From NCBI GenBank assembly GCA_027669525.1, contig JAQEDJ010000016.1:1-41851 (forward strand): a DNA stretch of 41,851 bases, written 5' to 3'. Made by a program: the position numbers and the translations under genes. This DNA comes from Coriobacteriaceae bacterium AM48-5 (lineage in GTDB: Bacteria; Actinomycetota; Coriobacteriia; Coriobacteriales; Coriobacteriaceae). Below the pieces are notes generated by a model. That model saw only the letters and a program-made list of their open reading frames with translations, had not been told where the DNA came from and did no database searches. Below, one piece after another: positions 25,394 through 33,403 of this stretch. Every line of letters begins with the position of its first letter. The first letter of the stretch is position 1.

Positions 25394-26516
25394 CTATTCC
25401 GCGCCCTCCCGGCACATCGTGCCGAGGGCCCACAGCCACCTCACGAGCTCGGCCGCGGTGGCCGCGTTCGCCTTCGCCTGCGGCATCCCGCGGGCGATCA
25501 TCTCCTCGCGGCGGCGCAGGAGCCTCTCGGACCCCTTCCTCCCGTGCATCCTTATCTCGAGGGGCACGCCCGTGTCCCTCGGCATGAGCTTCGGCTGGTG
25601 CCGCGCCGCGGCGTAGCACCATGAACCCTCAACAGCCAGCTTCCTGACGAGCGCGTTGCCGGCCCCGCTGATTCCGCCGAGGCGCACGGAGTCCGCGCTC
25701 GACCTCTGCTTCGGGGCGAGGCCGAAGTAGGCCGTCACCTGCCTGCCGGAGCGGAACCTCGAGAAGTCGCCGACCTCGGACGCGAAGGCGGCGGCGAGCG
25801 CGAACCCCGCACCCCTTGATCGACTGGAGCGCCTCGACCTCGGCCGAGAGGGGGCCCGCCGCGACGGCGGCCCTGTATTCGGCGAGGAGGGCCTCCCTCG
25901 TCTCGTCGGCCGCCTCGACCTCGTTCCTCAGCGCCGCAAGCGCCCGGATGCCTCCGTCGTCGGCGGGGTGTATGCCGTCGAGCCACCTGAGGAAGCCGTA
26001 CGTCCAGTACTTCCGGGGGTTGCCGGCCGGCGTCGTGCCGCCGTAGACATAGCCGCGGCGGGCTAGGAACGCCAGGAGCCGCTGCTTCGCCGCCGCGAGC
26101 CTCGCGGTCGCCGCGTCGTGGGCGGCGGCGAGGTCCCTGAGCCCCTCGATCTCGGGGGACGGCACCCATACCGGGGTGACGTCGTGCGACAGTATCGCCT
26201 TGGCCATCCTGGCCGCGTCGTTGCGGTCGTTCTTGGACGAGAGGTCGGCAGCCGACCTCGGGACCTTGGAGACGGCCGCGACGACGCAGTCGACGCCGAG
26301 CCCGGAGAGCTCCCTTTGCGGGGCGAAGCCGAGGTAGCCGCTCTCGTAGGCGGCGAGCGACGGGCCGGGGAAGCCCGACATCCACTCCGCGACCTCGCCC
26401 CAGGGGTTGCCGCGGAACCTCCTCGTCACGGCCTCGCCCGTCTCCGCGTCGAGCGCGCAGACGGTGGTGGACCTGAGGTGTACGTCCATTCCGAAGGCGG
26501 TAGAATATCTAGGCAC
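25394..26516 (-). pseudogene. IS110-family transposase, one frameshift
   Basis: The start is GTG at 26516-26514, with GGGAGG just upstream on the minus strand. The N-terminal RuvC-like DEDD domain shows FGMDVHLRSTTVCALD, AYESGYLG and KNDRNDAARMAKA. The C-terminal transposase-20 domain has IKGCG, TAYFGLAPKQRSSADSVRLGGISGAGN and the region that carries the catalytic Ser. An extra C in the CCCC at 25805-25808 breaks the frame between IKGCG and FALAAAFASEVGDFSRF. Repaired, it is about 374 residues, normal for the family. Whether the copy is active depends on this one base. Confidence 0.85.
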
Positions 26517-26626
26517 GGGAGCCTCCCAACCTCGTTGCGGCGCGGCTGCGCCTCTGGCACTTCAACAACATTGTCGCAGCCCCGACCCGCGGTCACGAGC
26601 GGGGGCTCCTGTCGTTTCCGTGCCCC
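26517..26626. other. 5' noncoding segment of the insertion sequence
   Basis: About 110 bases between the transposase start and the right inverted repeat contain the transposase ribosome site and presumably its promoter. No distinct stem comparable with that on the 3' side was found. Confidence 0.4.
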
Positions 26627-26669
26627 TGGATTGGGTCATAGTGTCTGTCCGTCCTCTACCTGCGGCGGA

Positions 26670-26763
26670 GTAGTCATTGCACTCATTGGGGACAGACTTA
26701 AATGAGTAGTCGTTAGGGATATTCTTGTTTGACTAGTCGTTTAAGAACGTCCCCAATGACTAC
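26670..26763. repeat. GGGACAG-core compound palindrome (member 5)
   Basis: Outer arms GTAGTCATTG (26670-26679) and CAATGACTAC (26754-26763) and inner arms CATTGGGGAC (26684-26693) and GTCCCCAATG (26749-26758) enclose CTCATT-GGGGACAGACTTA-AATGAG. The element is right after the insertion sequence and before recQ. Confidence 0.8.
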
Positions 26764-26809
26764 CCATGTCGTGGTCGGCAGCCGTGCGGCACCGGTCCGC
26801 GTGGCGGCG

Positions 26810-26815
26810 TATAAT
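26810..26815 (+). promoter_or_regulatory. Candidate -10 box of recQ
   Basis: A consensus TATAAT lies 31 bases before ATG 26847, in a GGCGTATAATCGGCGG context. No clear -35 box at the usual spacing. Confidence 0.5.
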
Positions 26816-26846
26816 CGGCGGCAGATGACTTGGACGTTAGGAAACC

Positions 26847-28828
26847 ATGACCGATAGCATGCAACAGACGGCGCTCGACACGCTCGGCGCCTATTTTGGC
26901 TACACCTCGTTTCGCCCGGGACAGGACCGCATGGTCGATGCGATCCTTGCCGGTCGCGATGCGCTGGGTGTTATGCCCACGGGCGCCGGCAAGTCCATTT
27001 GCTACCAGGTACCCGCGCTCATGCTGCCCGGCATCACCTTTGTGGTGAGTCCGCTGCTGTCGCTTATGGAGGACCAGACCCGCGCGCTGCTCGCGGCGGG
27101 TGCGCGCCCCAGTTATCTCAACTCCAGCCTTACTCCGGCCCAGCAAAACACCGTGCTCAAGCGGGCGCGCGAGGGCCGCTACCAGCTTATGTACGTGGCG
27201 CCCGAGCGCTTGCTCGAGCCACGCTTTTTGGCCTTTGCGCAGGAGGCCGCGGCGGACGGCGGCATTGGCGTGCCGCTCGTGGCCATTGACGAGGCCCACT
27301 GCGTGAGCCAATGGGGCCAGGATTTCCGTCCCGCCTACCTGCAGATTCGTGAGTTCATCGATTCCCTGCCGCAGCGCCCCATCGTGGCGGCCTTTACCGC
27401 TACGGCGACTGAGCGTGTGCGCGCGGACATTCAGCAGATGCTCGGCCTGCAAAATCCCGCGACGGTGGTGACGGGCTTCGATCGCAAGAACCTCTACTTT
27501 GGCTGCGAGGAGATGGGCGACAAGGCCAAGGCCGCGTGGGTGCGCGACTATGTGATCGCACATTCGAGCGAGAGCGGTATCGTGTATTGCTCGACCCGCA
27601 AGACCGTCGATGAGCTCGCCGGCGAGCTTGCCGAGGCGCTGGGCCCCAGCGGCATTCACGTTGGTCGCTACCATGCCGGCATGGGCAACGACGCCCGTCG
27701 CCAAAGCCAGCGCGCCTTTATCGACGACGATATCCAGGTGATGGTTGCCACCAACGCCTTTGGCATGGGCATCGACAAGCCCAACGTGCGCTACGTGATT
27801 CACAACAACGTGCCCGAGAGCATCGAGGCATACTACCAAGAGGCGGGTCGAGCCGGCCGCGATGGAGACCCGGCCAGCTGCCATCTGCTGTGGAACGGTA
27901 ACGATTTTCGCATGCGTCGCTTTTTGATCGACCGCGGCGATGCTGCCGATGAGGCGCTCGACGACGAGCAGCGCGCGTGGGCGCTCCAGAATCGATATCG
28001 CCTGCTCAGCCAGATGGAGGGCTACTGCAATACCACCGGCTGCCTGCGCGAATACATGCTGCGCTACTTTGGCGACGAGGCCGCGGCCGAGCATGCTGCC
28101 GCGGCTGGTGCGGGCAGCACCGCCACGGACGACGCCGAGGGCTGCGGCAACTGCAGCAACTGCCTCACGAAGTTCGAGGTCGAGGACGTCACCGATATGG
28201 CCCGCGCCGCCGTGCGCTATGTGGCCACGCGACCCATGCGCTTTGGCAAGTCGCTGATCGCTGATGTGCTCCACGGCGGCAACACCGAGCGCATTCGCCA
28301 GATGCATCTGGACGAGGACCGCGGCTACGGTGAGCTGTCGAGCGAATCGGTCGGGCGCATCAAGGACATCATCGGCCAGCTGTGCGGCCGCGGTTATTTG
28401 GCAACCTCGCAGGGGCAGTACCCGGTCGTGGGACTGGGTCCGCGTGCCGGCGAGGTCGAGGATGAGGCGTTCGCCTTTACCGTTAAGCGTCGCGCGTCCA
28501 AGCGCAAGGCCTCGGCTCGCGCCCGCCGTGCGGTGGATCTGCTGCGCGAGGAGGCTGAGCTGGATCAGCGCCCGCGCGTGGCGACGATGCCGAGCTGTTC
28601 GAGCGCCTGCGTGCCTTGCGCAAGGAGATCTCGACCGAGCTGGAGATGGCGCCGTACATGGTCTTCTCCGACAAGGCTCTGCGCGGTCTGTGCCGCCTGC
28701 GCCCGCAGACGCGCGACGAGCTTATCCAGGTCAACGGCATTGGCGAGAAAAAGGCCGACGCCTTTGGCGAGCAGTTTATGGCGGCGATTGAAGAGTTTGA
28801 ATCCGAGCATGCACGGGATGGAGCGTAA
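26847..28828 (+). pseudogene. recQ: ATP-dependent DNA helicase RecQ, one frameshift near the C-terminus
   Basis: The helicase core is complete: MPTGAGKSICYQVP (motif I), IDEAHCVSQWGQDFRP (DEAH box), AFTATAT, and the second half with YCSTRKTVDEL and YYQEAGRAGRDG. A zinc-binding region (C...CGNCSNC) and winged helix follow. A missing G at 28578-28582 (GTGGCGAC for GTGGGCGAC) shifts the frame; restoring it yields VGDDAELFERLRALRKEISTELEMAPYMVFSDKALRGL, a C-terminal HRDC domain, and a stop at 28826-28828. Repaired, it is about 661 residues. The next gene starts two bases later, so recQ and the GntR gene are probably co-transcribed. Confidence 0.9.
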
Positions 28829-28830
28829 CG

Positions 28831-29586
28831 ATGGCAACCGACGATAAAACCGGCCGCGCTGGCGCGTCCTCCGTGCCGCTGTACCAGCAGGTCATGGACG
28901 ACCTAAAGGGCGAGATCGCGCGCGGCGTGTACCCTGCCGGTTCGCGCATTCCTGCCGAGATGGAGCTCGCGAAGTCCTACGGCGTGGGGCGCATCACCGT
29001 GCGCCGTGCCATCGAGGAGCTGTCGCGCGCGGGGTATCTCCACCGACAGCAGGGGAGGGGCACCTTTGTGTGCGCTCCCAAGCTCAAGCGCAAGATTGTC
29101 CAGAAAGGCGACGTCCAGAGCTTTTCCGAGGGTTGCGCCGCCAACGACATGGTGGCCGGAGCGCGCCTGGTGTCGCGCACGGTGGTTGCGGCGACGCACG
29201 AGGACGCGGCATTTTTTGGCATGGAACCCGGCTGCGAGCTCATCGTGGTCGAGCGCGTGCGCACGGCGGATGGCGTGCCCGTCATGCTCGAGAACAACGC
29301 CTTTGTGCTGGCCGACCATCCCTACCTGCAGACGCTGGCCGATAAGGACCTCACCGATAACTCGATCTTTGCGCTCGTTGCCGAGCATTCGGGCCGCGCG
29401 CCGCTCAAGTCCGACCCCTGCACCGTGGAGATTGCGCTGGCGGATGCCCAGACGGCCCCGCTGCTGGGGGTGCCGGTCGGCGAGCCGCTCTTCTATATGG
29501 AGGCGTACTTTACCGATGCAGACGAGCGCCCCCTGCTGCTCGGGCGTCAAAAGATCGTGGGCTCGCGCTACGTGTTCGACATCTAG
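28831..29586 (+). CDS. GntR/UTRA transcriptional regulator, coupled to recQ
   Basis: The 251-residue protein starts two bases after the recQ stop. It has PLYQQVMDDLKGEIARGVY, AEMELAKSYGVGRITVRRAIEEL and GRGTFV in the winged helix (about 17-85), and a UTRA domain with RVRTADGVPVMLENNAFV and DADERPLLLGRQKIVGSRYVF. It is a paralogue of the regulator at 24250. The SIS gene 145 bases downstream has a leader with long direct repeats that are the likely binding sites. The arrangement recQ-gntR is unusual and probably results from insertion or rearrangement next to a regulator. Confidence 0.92.
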   Translation: MATDDKTGRAGASSVPLYQQVMDDLKGEIARGVYPAGSRIPAEMELAKSYGVGRITVRRAIEELSRAGYLHRQQGRGTFVCAPKLKRKIVQKGDVQSFSEGCAANDMVAGARLVSRTVVAATHEDAAFFGMEPGCELIVVERVRTADGVPVMLENNAFVLADHPYLQTLADKDLTDNSIFALVAEHSGRAPLKSDPCTVEIALADAQTAPLLGVPVGEPLFYMEAYFTDADERPLLLGRQKIVGSRYVFDI

Positions 29587-29591
29587 CGGTC

Positions 29592-29700
29592 ATAAATAGA
29601 ACAACATAGAACAAATTTGGTGAAATGACTTCACCGGTGACAGCTTGCGTGCTATAAATAGAACAACATAGAACGACAGCAGGTACGAGCTGCTGTCGTT
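29592..29700 (+). promoter_or_regulatory. Leader of the third SIS gene: direct repeats, palindrome and hairpin
   Basis: ATAAATAGAACAACATAGAAC occurs at 29592-29612 and again at 29654-29674, 62 bases apart. Between them GGTGAAATGACTTCACC (29619-29635) is palindromic. AACGACAGCA (29672-29681) pairs with TGCTGTCGTT (29691-29700). The direct repeats are probable GntR operators; TAGAACA copies also occur upstream of hicA near 35965. Confidence 0.65.
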
Positions 29701-29730
29701 CAAAGCTGCCACATAAGGAGGAGCGTCACG

Positions 29731-30699
29731 GTGAACGCACACGATCTGATTCAGGAAATTATCGAGCGCAAGGGCAAGATTGAGAACGTGTTTTGGATCG
29801 CCTGCGGCGGTTCGATGATCGACCTGATGCCGGCTAACGAGCTGCTCAAGCGCGAGGCCACTACGTTTGCCTCGACGGTCTACACCGCGCGCGAGTTTTG
29901 CCTGATGGCCCCCAAGAGCCTGGGGCCGAAGTCGCTCGTCGTCGCCTGCAGCCACAGCGGTAACACGCAGGAGGTCGTTGACGGCTGCGAGATGGCGTTG
30001 GCTGCCGGCGCCGAGGTCATTGCCATGACCGACTGCGAGGGCTCCAAGATCGACAACGGCAAGTGGACCACCTGGGTTTACCCCTGGGGCGAGGGCGTGT
30101 CGCAGGCCGAGGTACCGCAGGGCATCGGCGCTCTGATCGCCGCCGAACTGCTCCACCAGCAGGAGGGTTATGAGGCGCTTGCCGACATGTACGCCGGCCT
30201 TAAGCAGATGGATGCGCTGTTGCCCGCTGCCCGCGAGAAGGTCAACGCCGAGCTGGGCGATCGCTTTGCCGAGCTCTGCCAGCAGCACAAGTTCTTCTAC
30301 ATCCTGGGCTCCGGCCCCAACTTTAGCCAGACCTACGCCATGGCGATTTGCTCGCTCATGGAGATGCAGTGGCAGCACTGCTGCTACATCCACTCCGGCG
30401 AGTATTTCCACGGTCCTTTCGAGGCTACCGAGCCCGGCGTGTTCTACTTTGTGCAGCTCGGATCGGGCGAGTGCCGCCCCATGGAGGAGCGCGCGCTGGC
30501 GTTCCTCAACACGCACACCGATACGGTCATGGTGCTCGATGCACTCGAGTACGGCGTGGGCGAGGTGCCCGCCAGCGTGCGTTCATACCTGGAGCCGATC
30601 TTCTTCTACAACATGAGCTGCGAGCTGCGCGCCGCCCGCGGCAAGGTGTTCGACCACAGCCCCGAGGTTCGTCGCTACATGGGCATCGAGCAGTACTAA
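29731..30699 (+). CDS. SIS-domain sugar-amine 6-phosphate deglycase (FrlB/GfrF-like), third copy
   Basis: The 322-residue protein starts at GTG 29731, with AAGGAGGAG at 29716-29724. SIS domain one has IENVFWIACGGSMIDLMPANELL and SHSGNTQEVVDGC; domain two has FFYILGSGPNFSQTYAMAICSLMEMQW. The Glu/His pair is E211 (in MEMQW) and H227 (in EYFHGPFE), 16 apart. It is more divergent from the other two than they are from each other at the N-terminus, which suggests a different sugar-amine. It is paired with the GntR gene at 28831 and ends at a strong bidirectional terminator. Confidence 0.9.
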   Translation: MNAHDLIQEIIERKGKIENVFWIACGGSMIDLMPANELLKREATTFASTVYTAREFCLMAPKSLGPKSLVVACSHSGNTQEVVDGCEMALAAGAEVIAMTDCEGSKIDNGKWTTWVYPWGEGVSQAEVPQGIGALIAAELLHQQEGYEALADMYAGLKQMDALLPAAREKVNAELGDRFAELCQQHKFFYILGSGPNFSQTYAMAICSLMEMQWQHCCYIHSGEYFHGPFEATEPGVFYFVQLGSGECRPMEERALAFLNTHTDTVMVLDALEYGVGEVPASVRSYLEPIFFYNMSCELRAARGKVFDHSPEVRRYMGIEQY

Positions 30700-30752
30700 G
30701 TAACGGGAAAACCATTCACCTTCGATTCGCAAGGGCGCAGCGCGAGTCAAAA

Positions 30753-30790
30753 AAGCGGGCCGCGCCGGGGATTTCCGGCGCGGCCCGCTT
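30753..30790. terminator. Bidirectional terminator between SIS and dehydrogenase genes
   Basis: AAGCGGGCCGCGCCGG (30753-30768) and CCGGCGCGGCCCGCTT (30775-30790) form a perfect 16-base stem with a 6-base loop. The run AAAAAA before it serves as a T-run for the minus-strand gene. Both convergent genes can end here. Confidence 0.88.
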
Positions 30791-30832
30791 GGTATCGCGC
30801 TTAGATTCGCGAGGTGTCGCGGCAACCGACGC

Positions 30833-31810
30833 TTACTTGGCGTCGTAGGCCTCGGCATCCCACCAGTCGAGCTGGGCGATGTTGTCGCGGATGTGCTGGC
30901 AGCTCTTGTGGAAGCCCTCGAGCTCGTGCTCGGAAAGGTCGAGCGTGTAGACCTCCTCGACGCCCTCGGCGCCGATCACGCACGGCAGGGAGGTGAAGAT
31001 GCCCTCCTCGCCATACTGGCCGGTCATAAGCGTAGAGGCCGAAAGCACGGCGTGCTCGTTGTGCAGCACGGCGGCACAGACGCGCGCGGCGGAGTTGGCG
31101 ACGGCGTACTCGGTGCACTGCTTGCCCTGGTAGGTTACGTAGCCGCCCTTGCGTGCGAGCTCCTCGACCTCCATGTGGTCGAAGGCGTACTTGTCGGGAT
31201 TCTCGGCCTGAAGCTCGTTAAGGCTCTTGCCGGCGATGGTCGCGGCCTTAAAGGCGGCAAGCTGGCTAAAGCCGTGCTCGCCGATCATGTAGGCGTCGAT
31301 GGACTTGGGGCTCACGCCGACCTTCTTGGAGATCTCGGTGCGCAGGCGGGCCGAATCTAGGCCGCAGCCCGAGCCGATGATCTTCTTGGGATCGTAGCCG
31401 GTCAGGTGCCACAGCTCGGTGCACACGACGTCGCAGGGGTTGGAGATGCTCACGAAGATGCCGTCGAAGCCGGCGTCGACAATGCGCTTGGCAAAGGTGC
31501 GCGCGGCGTCGGTGGTAAAGAACAGCTCGCCGTCGCGGTTACCAGCGGCCAGCGCGACCTTGCCGGCGGCGTTGACGATGACGTCGCAGCAGGCCAGCTC
31601 CTCGTAGTGGTCGTAGCAGTTGACGATCTTGGTGTTGTACGGGACAAACGAAAGGGAGTCGCGCAGGTCCTGGACCTCGGATGTCACCTTGGCCTCATTG
31701 ATATCGCACAGGTACAGCTCATCGGCAATGCCCTGCATGAGCAGGCTGTTGGCGACATGTGCTCCTACGTGGCCCTGGCCGACCACACCGATCTTACGCG
31801 TCTGGTACAT
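30833..31810 (-). CDS. L-lactate dehydrogenase / L-2-hydroxyisocaproate dehydrogenase family
   Basis: This 325-residue NAD-dependent 2-hydroxyacid dehydrogenase has the nucleotide-binding GQGHVG (11-16), the proton-relay His in IGEHGFSQ, and the substrate-binding Arg in LDSARLR. ATG is at 31810, with GAAAGGA before it; a longer reading frame upstream runs through the divergent metA region and is not used. The block EELARKGGYVTYQGKQCTEYAVANSA resembles the 2-hydroxyisocaproate dehydrogenase of lactobacilli, so branched 2-oxoacids are possible substrates beside pyruvate. It would regenerate NAD+ during fermentation. Confidence 0.85.
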   Translation of the reverse strand: MYQTRKIGVVGQGHVGAHVANSLLMQGIADELYLCDINEAKVTSEVQDLRDSLSFVPYNTKIVNCYDHYEELACCDVIVNAAGKVALAAGNRDGELFFTTDAARTFAKRIVDAGFDGIFVSISNPCDVVCTELWHLTGYDPKKIIGSGCGLDSARLRTEISKKVGVSPKSIDAYMIGEHGFSQLAAFKAATIAGKSLNELQAENPDKYAFDHMEVEELARKGGYVTYQGKQCTEYAVANSAARVCAAVLHNEHAVLSASTLMTGQYGEEGIFTSLPCVIGAEGVEEVYTLDLSEHELEGFHKSCQHIRDNIAQLDWWDAEAYDAK

Positions 31811-31888
31811 ATATGTATCCTTTCGGCCGAGTTTTTCGCGTCGAACCATTGTAGCGTCCTGCCGCCACTTTGCTAGGCTAAAGCGCCG

Positions 31889-31919
31889 TAGATTTTTGGG
31901 ACATGCCTTAATCTCTACT
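31889..31919. repeat. GGGAC-core palindrome between the dehydrogenase and metA
   Basis: GTAGATTTTTGGGACATGCC followed by TTAATCTCTAC; the arms are imperfect. It is a decayed relative of the hairpin at 36249-36287, whose minus strand reads GTAGATTTTTGGGACTTGCC. Confidence 0.55.
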
Positions 31920-32021
31920 TTTGGAGTGATTTGGGCCGCTGGCGGCATCACTGGGCGATGTGCTCGCGCGGATGGGGCCGCTCGTTGTACCATAGCTGCA
32001 ACTGACTCGTAAGGAGCATCC

Positions 32022-32948
32022 ATGCCCATTCGCATCCCCGACGCCCTCCCTGCCGCCGCGCAGCTCGAGAGCGAGAACATCTTTGTCATGACCGAGTACC
32101 GCGCGCTGCACCAGGACATCCGTCCGCTGCGCGTGCTCATCCTCAACCTCATGCCCACCAAAATCGCCACCGAGACGCAGATCATGCGCAAGCTCTCCAA
32201 CACGCCGCTGCAGGTGGAGGTGGACCTGCTGCGCACCAAAACGCACGAGGCCACGCACGTGAGTGCCGGCCACCTGGAGACGTTCTACCGCACGTTCGAC
32301 GACATCCGCGACATCCACTACGACGGCCTGATCATTACGGGCGCGCCCGTGGAGCAGATGCCGTTCGAGGAGGTCGACTACTGGCCCGAGCTCTGCCAGA
32401 TCATGGACTGGTCCACCACGCACGTGCACTCCACGCTGCACATTTGTTGGGGCGCGCAGGCGGGGCTCTACCATCATTACGGCATTCAGAAGTACGATCT
32501 ACCGGCCAAGGCAAGTGGCGTGTTCGAGCATTATCCGGTGAAGCCGCAAAGCCCGCTGGTCCGCGGCTTCGACGACCGCTTCTATGCCGTGCATTCGCGC
32601 AACACCGATGTGCGCCGCGAGGACGTGGAGGCTGAGCCGCAGCTTGAGGTCGTGGCCGTGTCCGACGAGGTGGGCCTGTACATCGTCAAGTCGACCGACA
32701 GCCGCCGCTTCTTTGTCTTTGGCCATCCGGAGTACGATACCGACACGTTGCGCCTGGAGTACGAGCGAGACGTGAAGCGCGGTCTCAACCCCCAGGTGCC
32801 GGCGCATTACTTCCCGAACGACGACCCTACCGCCGAGCCGCGCAACGTCTGGCGCAGCCAGGCTCAGCTGCTCTACACCAACTGGCTCAACTACTACGTC
32901 TACCAGACCACGCCCTACGACCTGGCCCGCGCTGGCGAGGAGCACTAG
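32022..32948 (+). CDS. metA: Homoserine O-acyltransferase MetA (probably acetyl-CoA-specific)
   Basis: The 308-residue enzyme acylates homoserine in methionine synthesis. ATG 32022 has TAAGGAG upstream. The catalytic Cys142 (in [15 protein letters not shown]), His235 and Glu237 (in GHPEYD) are present. Residue 111 is Glu (TGAPVEQ); in this family Glu111 favours acetyl-CoA and Gly111 succinyl-CoA, so the product is probably O-acetylhomoserine despite the usual name. The frame is intact. No S-box riboswitch was recognised in the 211-base divergent spacer. Confidence 0.93.
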   Translation: MPIRIPDALPAAAQLESENIFVMTEYRALHQDIRPLRVLILNLMPTKIATETQIMRKLSNTPLQVEVDLLRTKTHEATHVSAGHLETFYRTFDDIRDIHYDGLIITGAPVEQMPFEEVDYWPELCQIMDWSTTHVHSTLHICWGAQAGLYHHYGIQKYDLPAKASGVFEHYPVKPQSPLVRGFDDRFYAVHSRNTDVRREDVEAEPQLEVVAVSDEVGLYIVKSTDSRRFFVFGHPEYDTDTLRLEYERDVKRGLNPQVPAHYFPNDDPTAEPRNVWRSQAQLLYTNWLNYYVYQTTPYDLARAGEEH

Positions 32949-32987
32949 GTCGCGGCCGTGGCCGTGACTGCCGCCGTGGCCGCCGCG

Positions 32988-33110
32988 TGACGAGCGTGGA
33001 AATCCGGACACACGAGCGTGGATAATCGGACGTTTGCAACGTGAGCGTGGATAATCTCCCGTTTTTGGCTCACAAGGGGTCTCAAAGCGGGAGATTTTCC
33101 ACGCTCATTT
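32988..33110. repeat. GAGCGTGGA repeat array, copy I, with terminal hairpin
   Basis: GAGCGTGGA begins at 32992, 33014 and 33043, i.e. spaced 22 then 29 bases. The last unit (GAGCGTGGATAATCTCCCG) pairs with the inverted CGGGAGATTTTCCACGCTC ending at 33106, followed by ATTTTTT. Related arrays are at 34391-34560 and 39424-39543. Confidence 0.88.
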
Positions 33111-33403
33111 TTTCTGCAGCTGCCGTACCGTCGGCATCATCACACGTTGAGTACATGCGGACTACATCGCAAACTAGGTAGTTTCGAGCCACAGCATATT
33201 TTCTTTCAATGAAGTCGGTGGCTTTTGAGGCTCAAAATGTGGAGACAGGGACCTCTCGACAACCGTTCTACCTGCAGATATGGAGCATTGGCCTAAAACA
33301 TCCAAAACCGTCAAGCATTTGGTCAGCTGCTGGACAGCATTTGGTCAGACTTCGCATGAAACCGTCTGGTACGTTGGCGCCGTTCCAAGAGTTGGGAGGC
33401 GAC
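33111..33403. other. Spacer before the AbiEi-like gene
   Basis: There is a direct repeat AGCATTTGGTCAG (33314 and 33338 approximately) and a GGAGACAGGGACCTCTC core element at 33240-33256 that resembles the 172-190 palindrome. No convincing coding region was found; an in-frame upstream start at 33209 lacks a ribosome site. Confidence 0.45.

Larger units (their letters stand above)
25118..26640 (-). mobile_element. IS110-family element, IS1111-like, with 14-base inverted repeats
   Basis: TATGACCCAATCCA (25118-25131) and its exact reverse complement (26627-26640) bound a 1,523-base unit with one minus-strand transposase. Subterminal inverted repeats are a feature of the IS1111 subgroup of IS110. 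No target-site duplication is seen, which is normal for the family. It lies directly after a terminator and before a GGGACAG-core repeat. The true ends may extend a few bases beyond the repeats. Confidence 0.85.

Noticed and set aside
26760..28307. Minus-strand frame of 515 codons opposite recQ
   Set aside because: Antisense shadow of the RecQ helicase domain with no recognisable family.
31811..32021. SAM (S-box) riboswitch before metA
   Set aside because: No S-box core sequences or stems were recognised; only a decayed GGGAC palindrome is present.
31811..32254. N-terminal extension of the lactate dehydrogenase frame
   Set aside because: It runs through the divergent metA gene; ATG 31810 has a ribosome site and the dinucleotide-binding motif follows at the correct distance.
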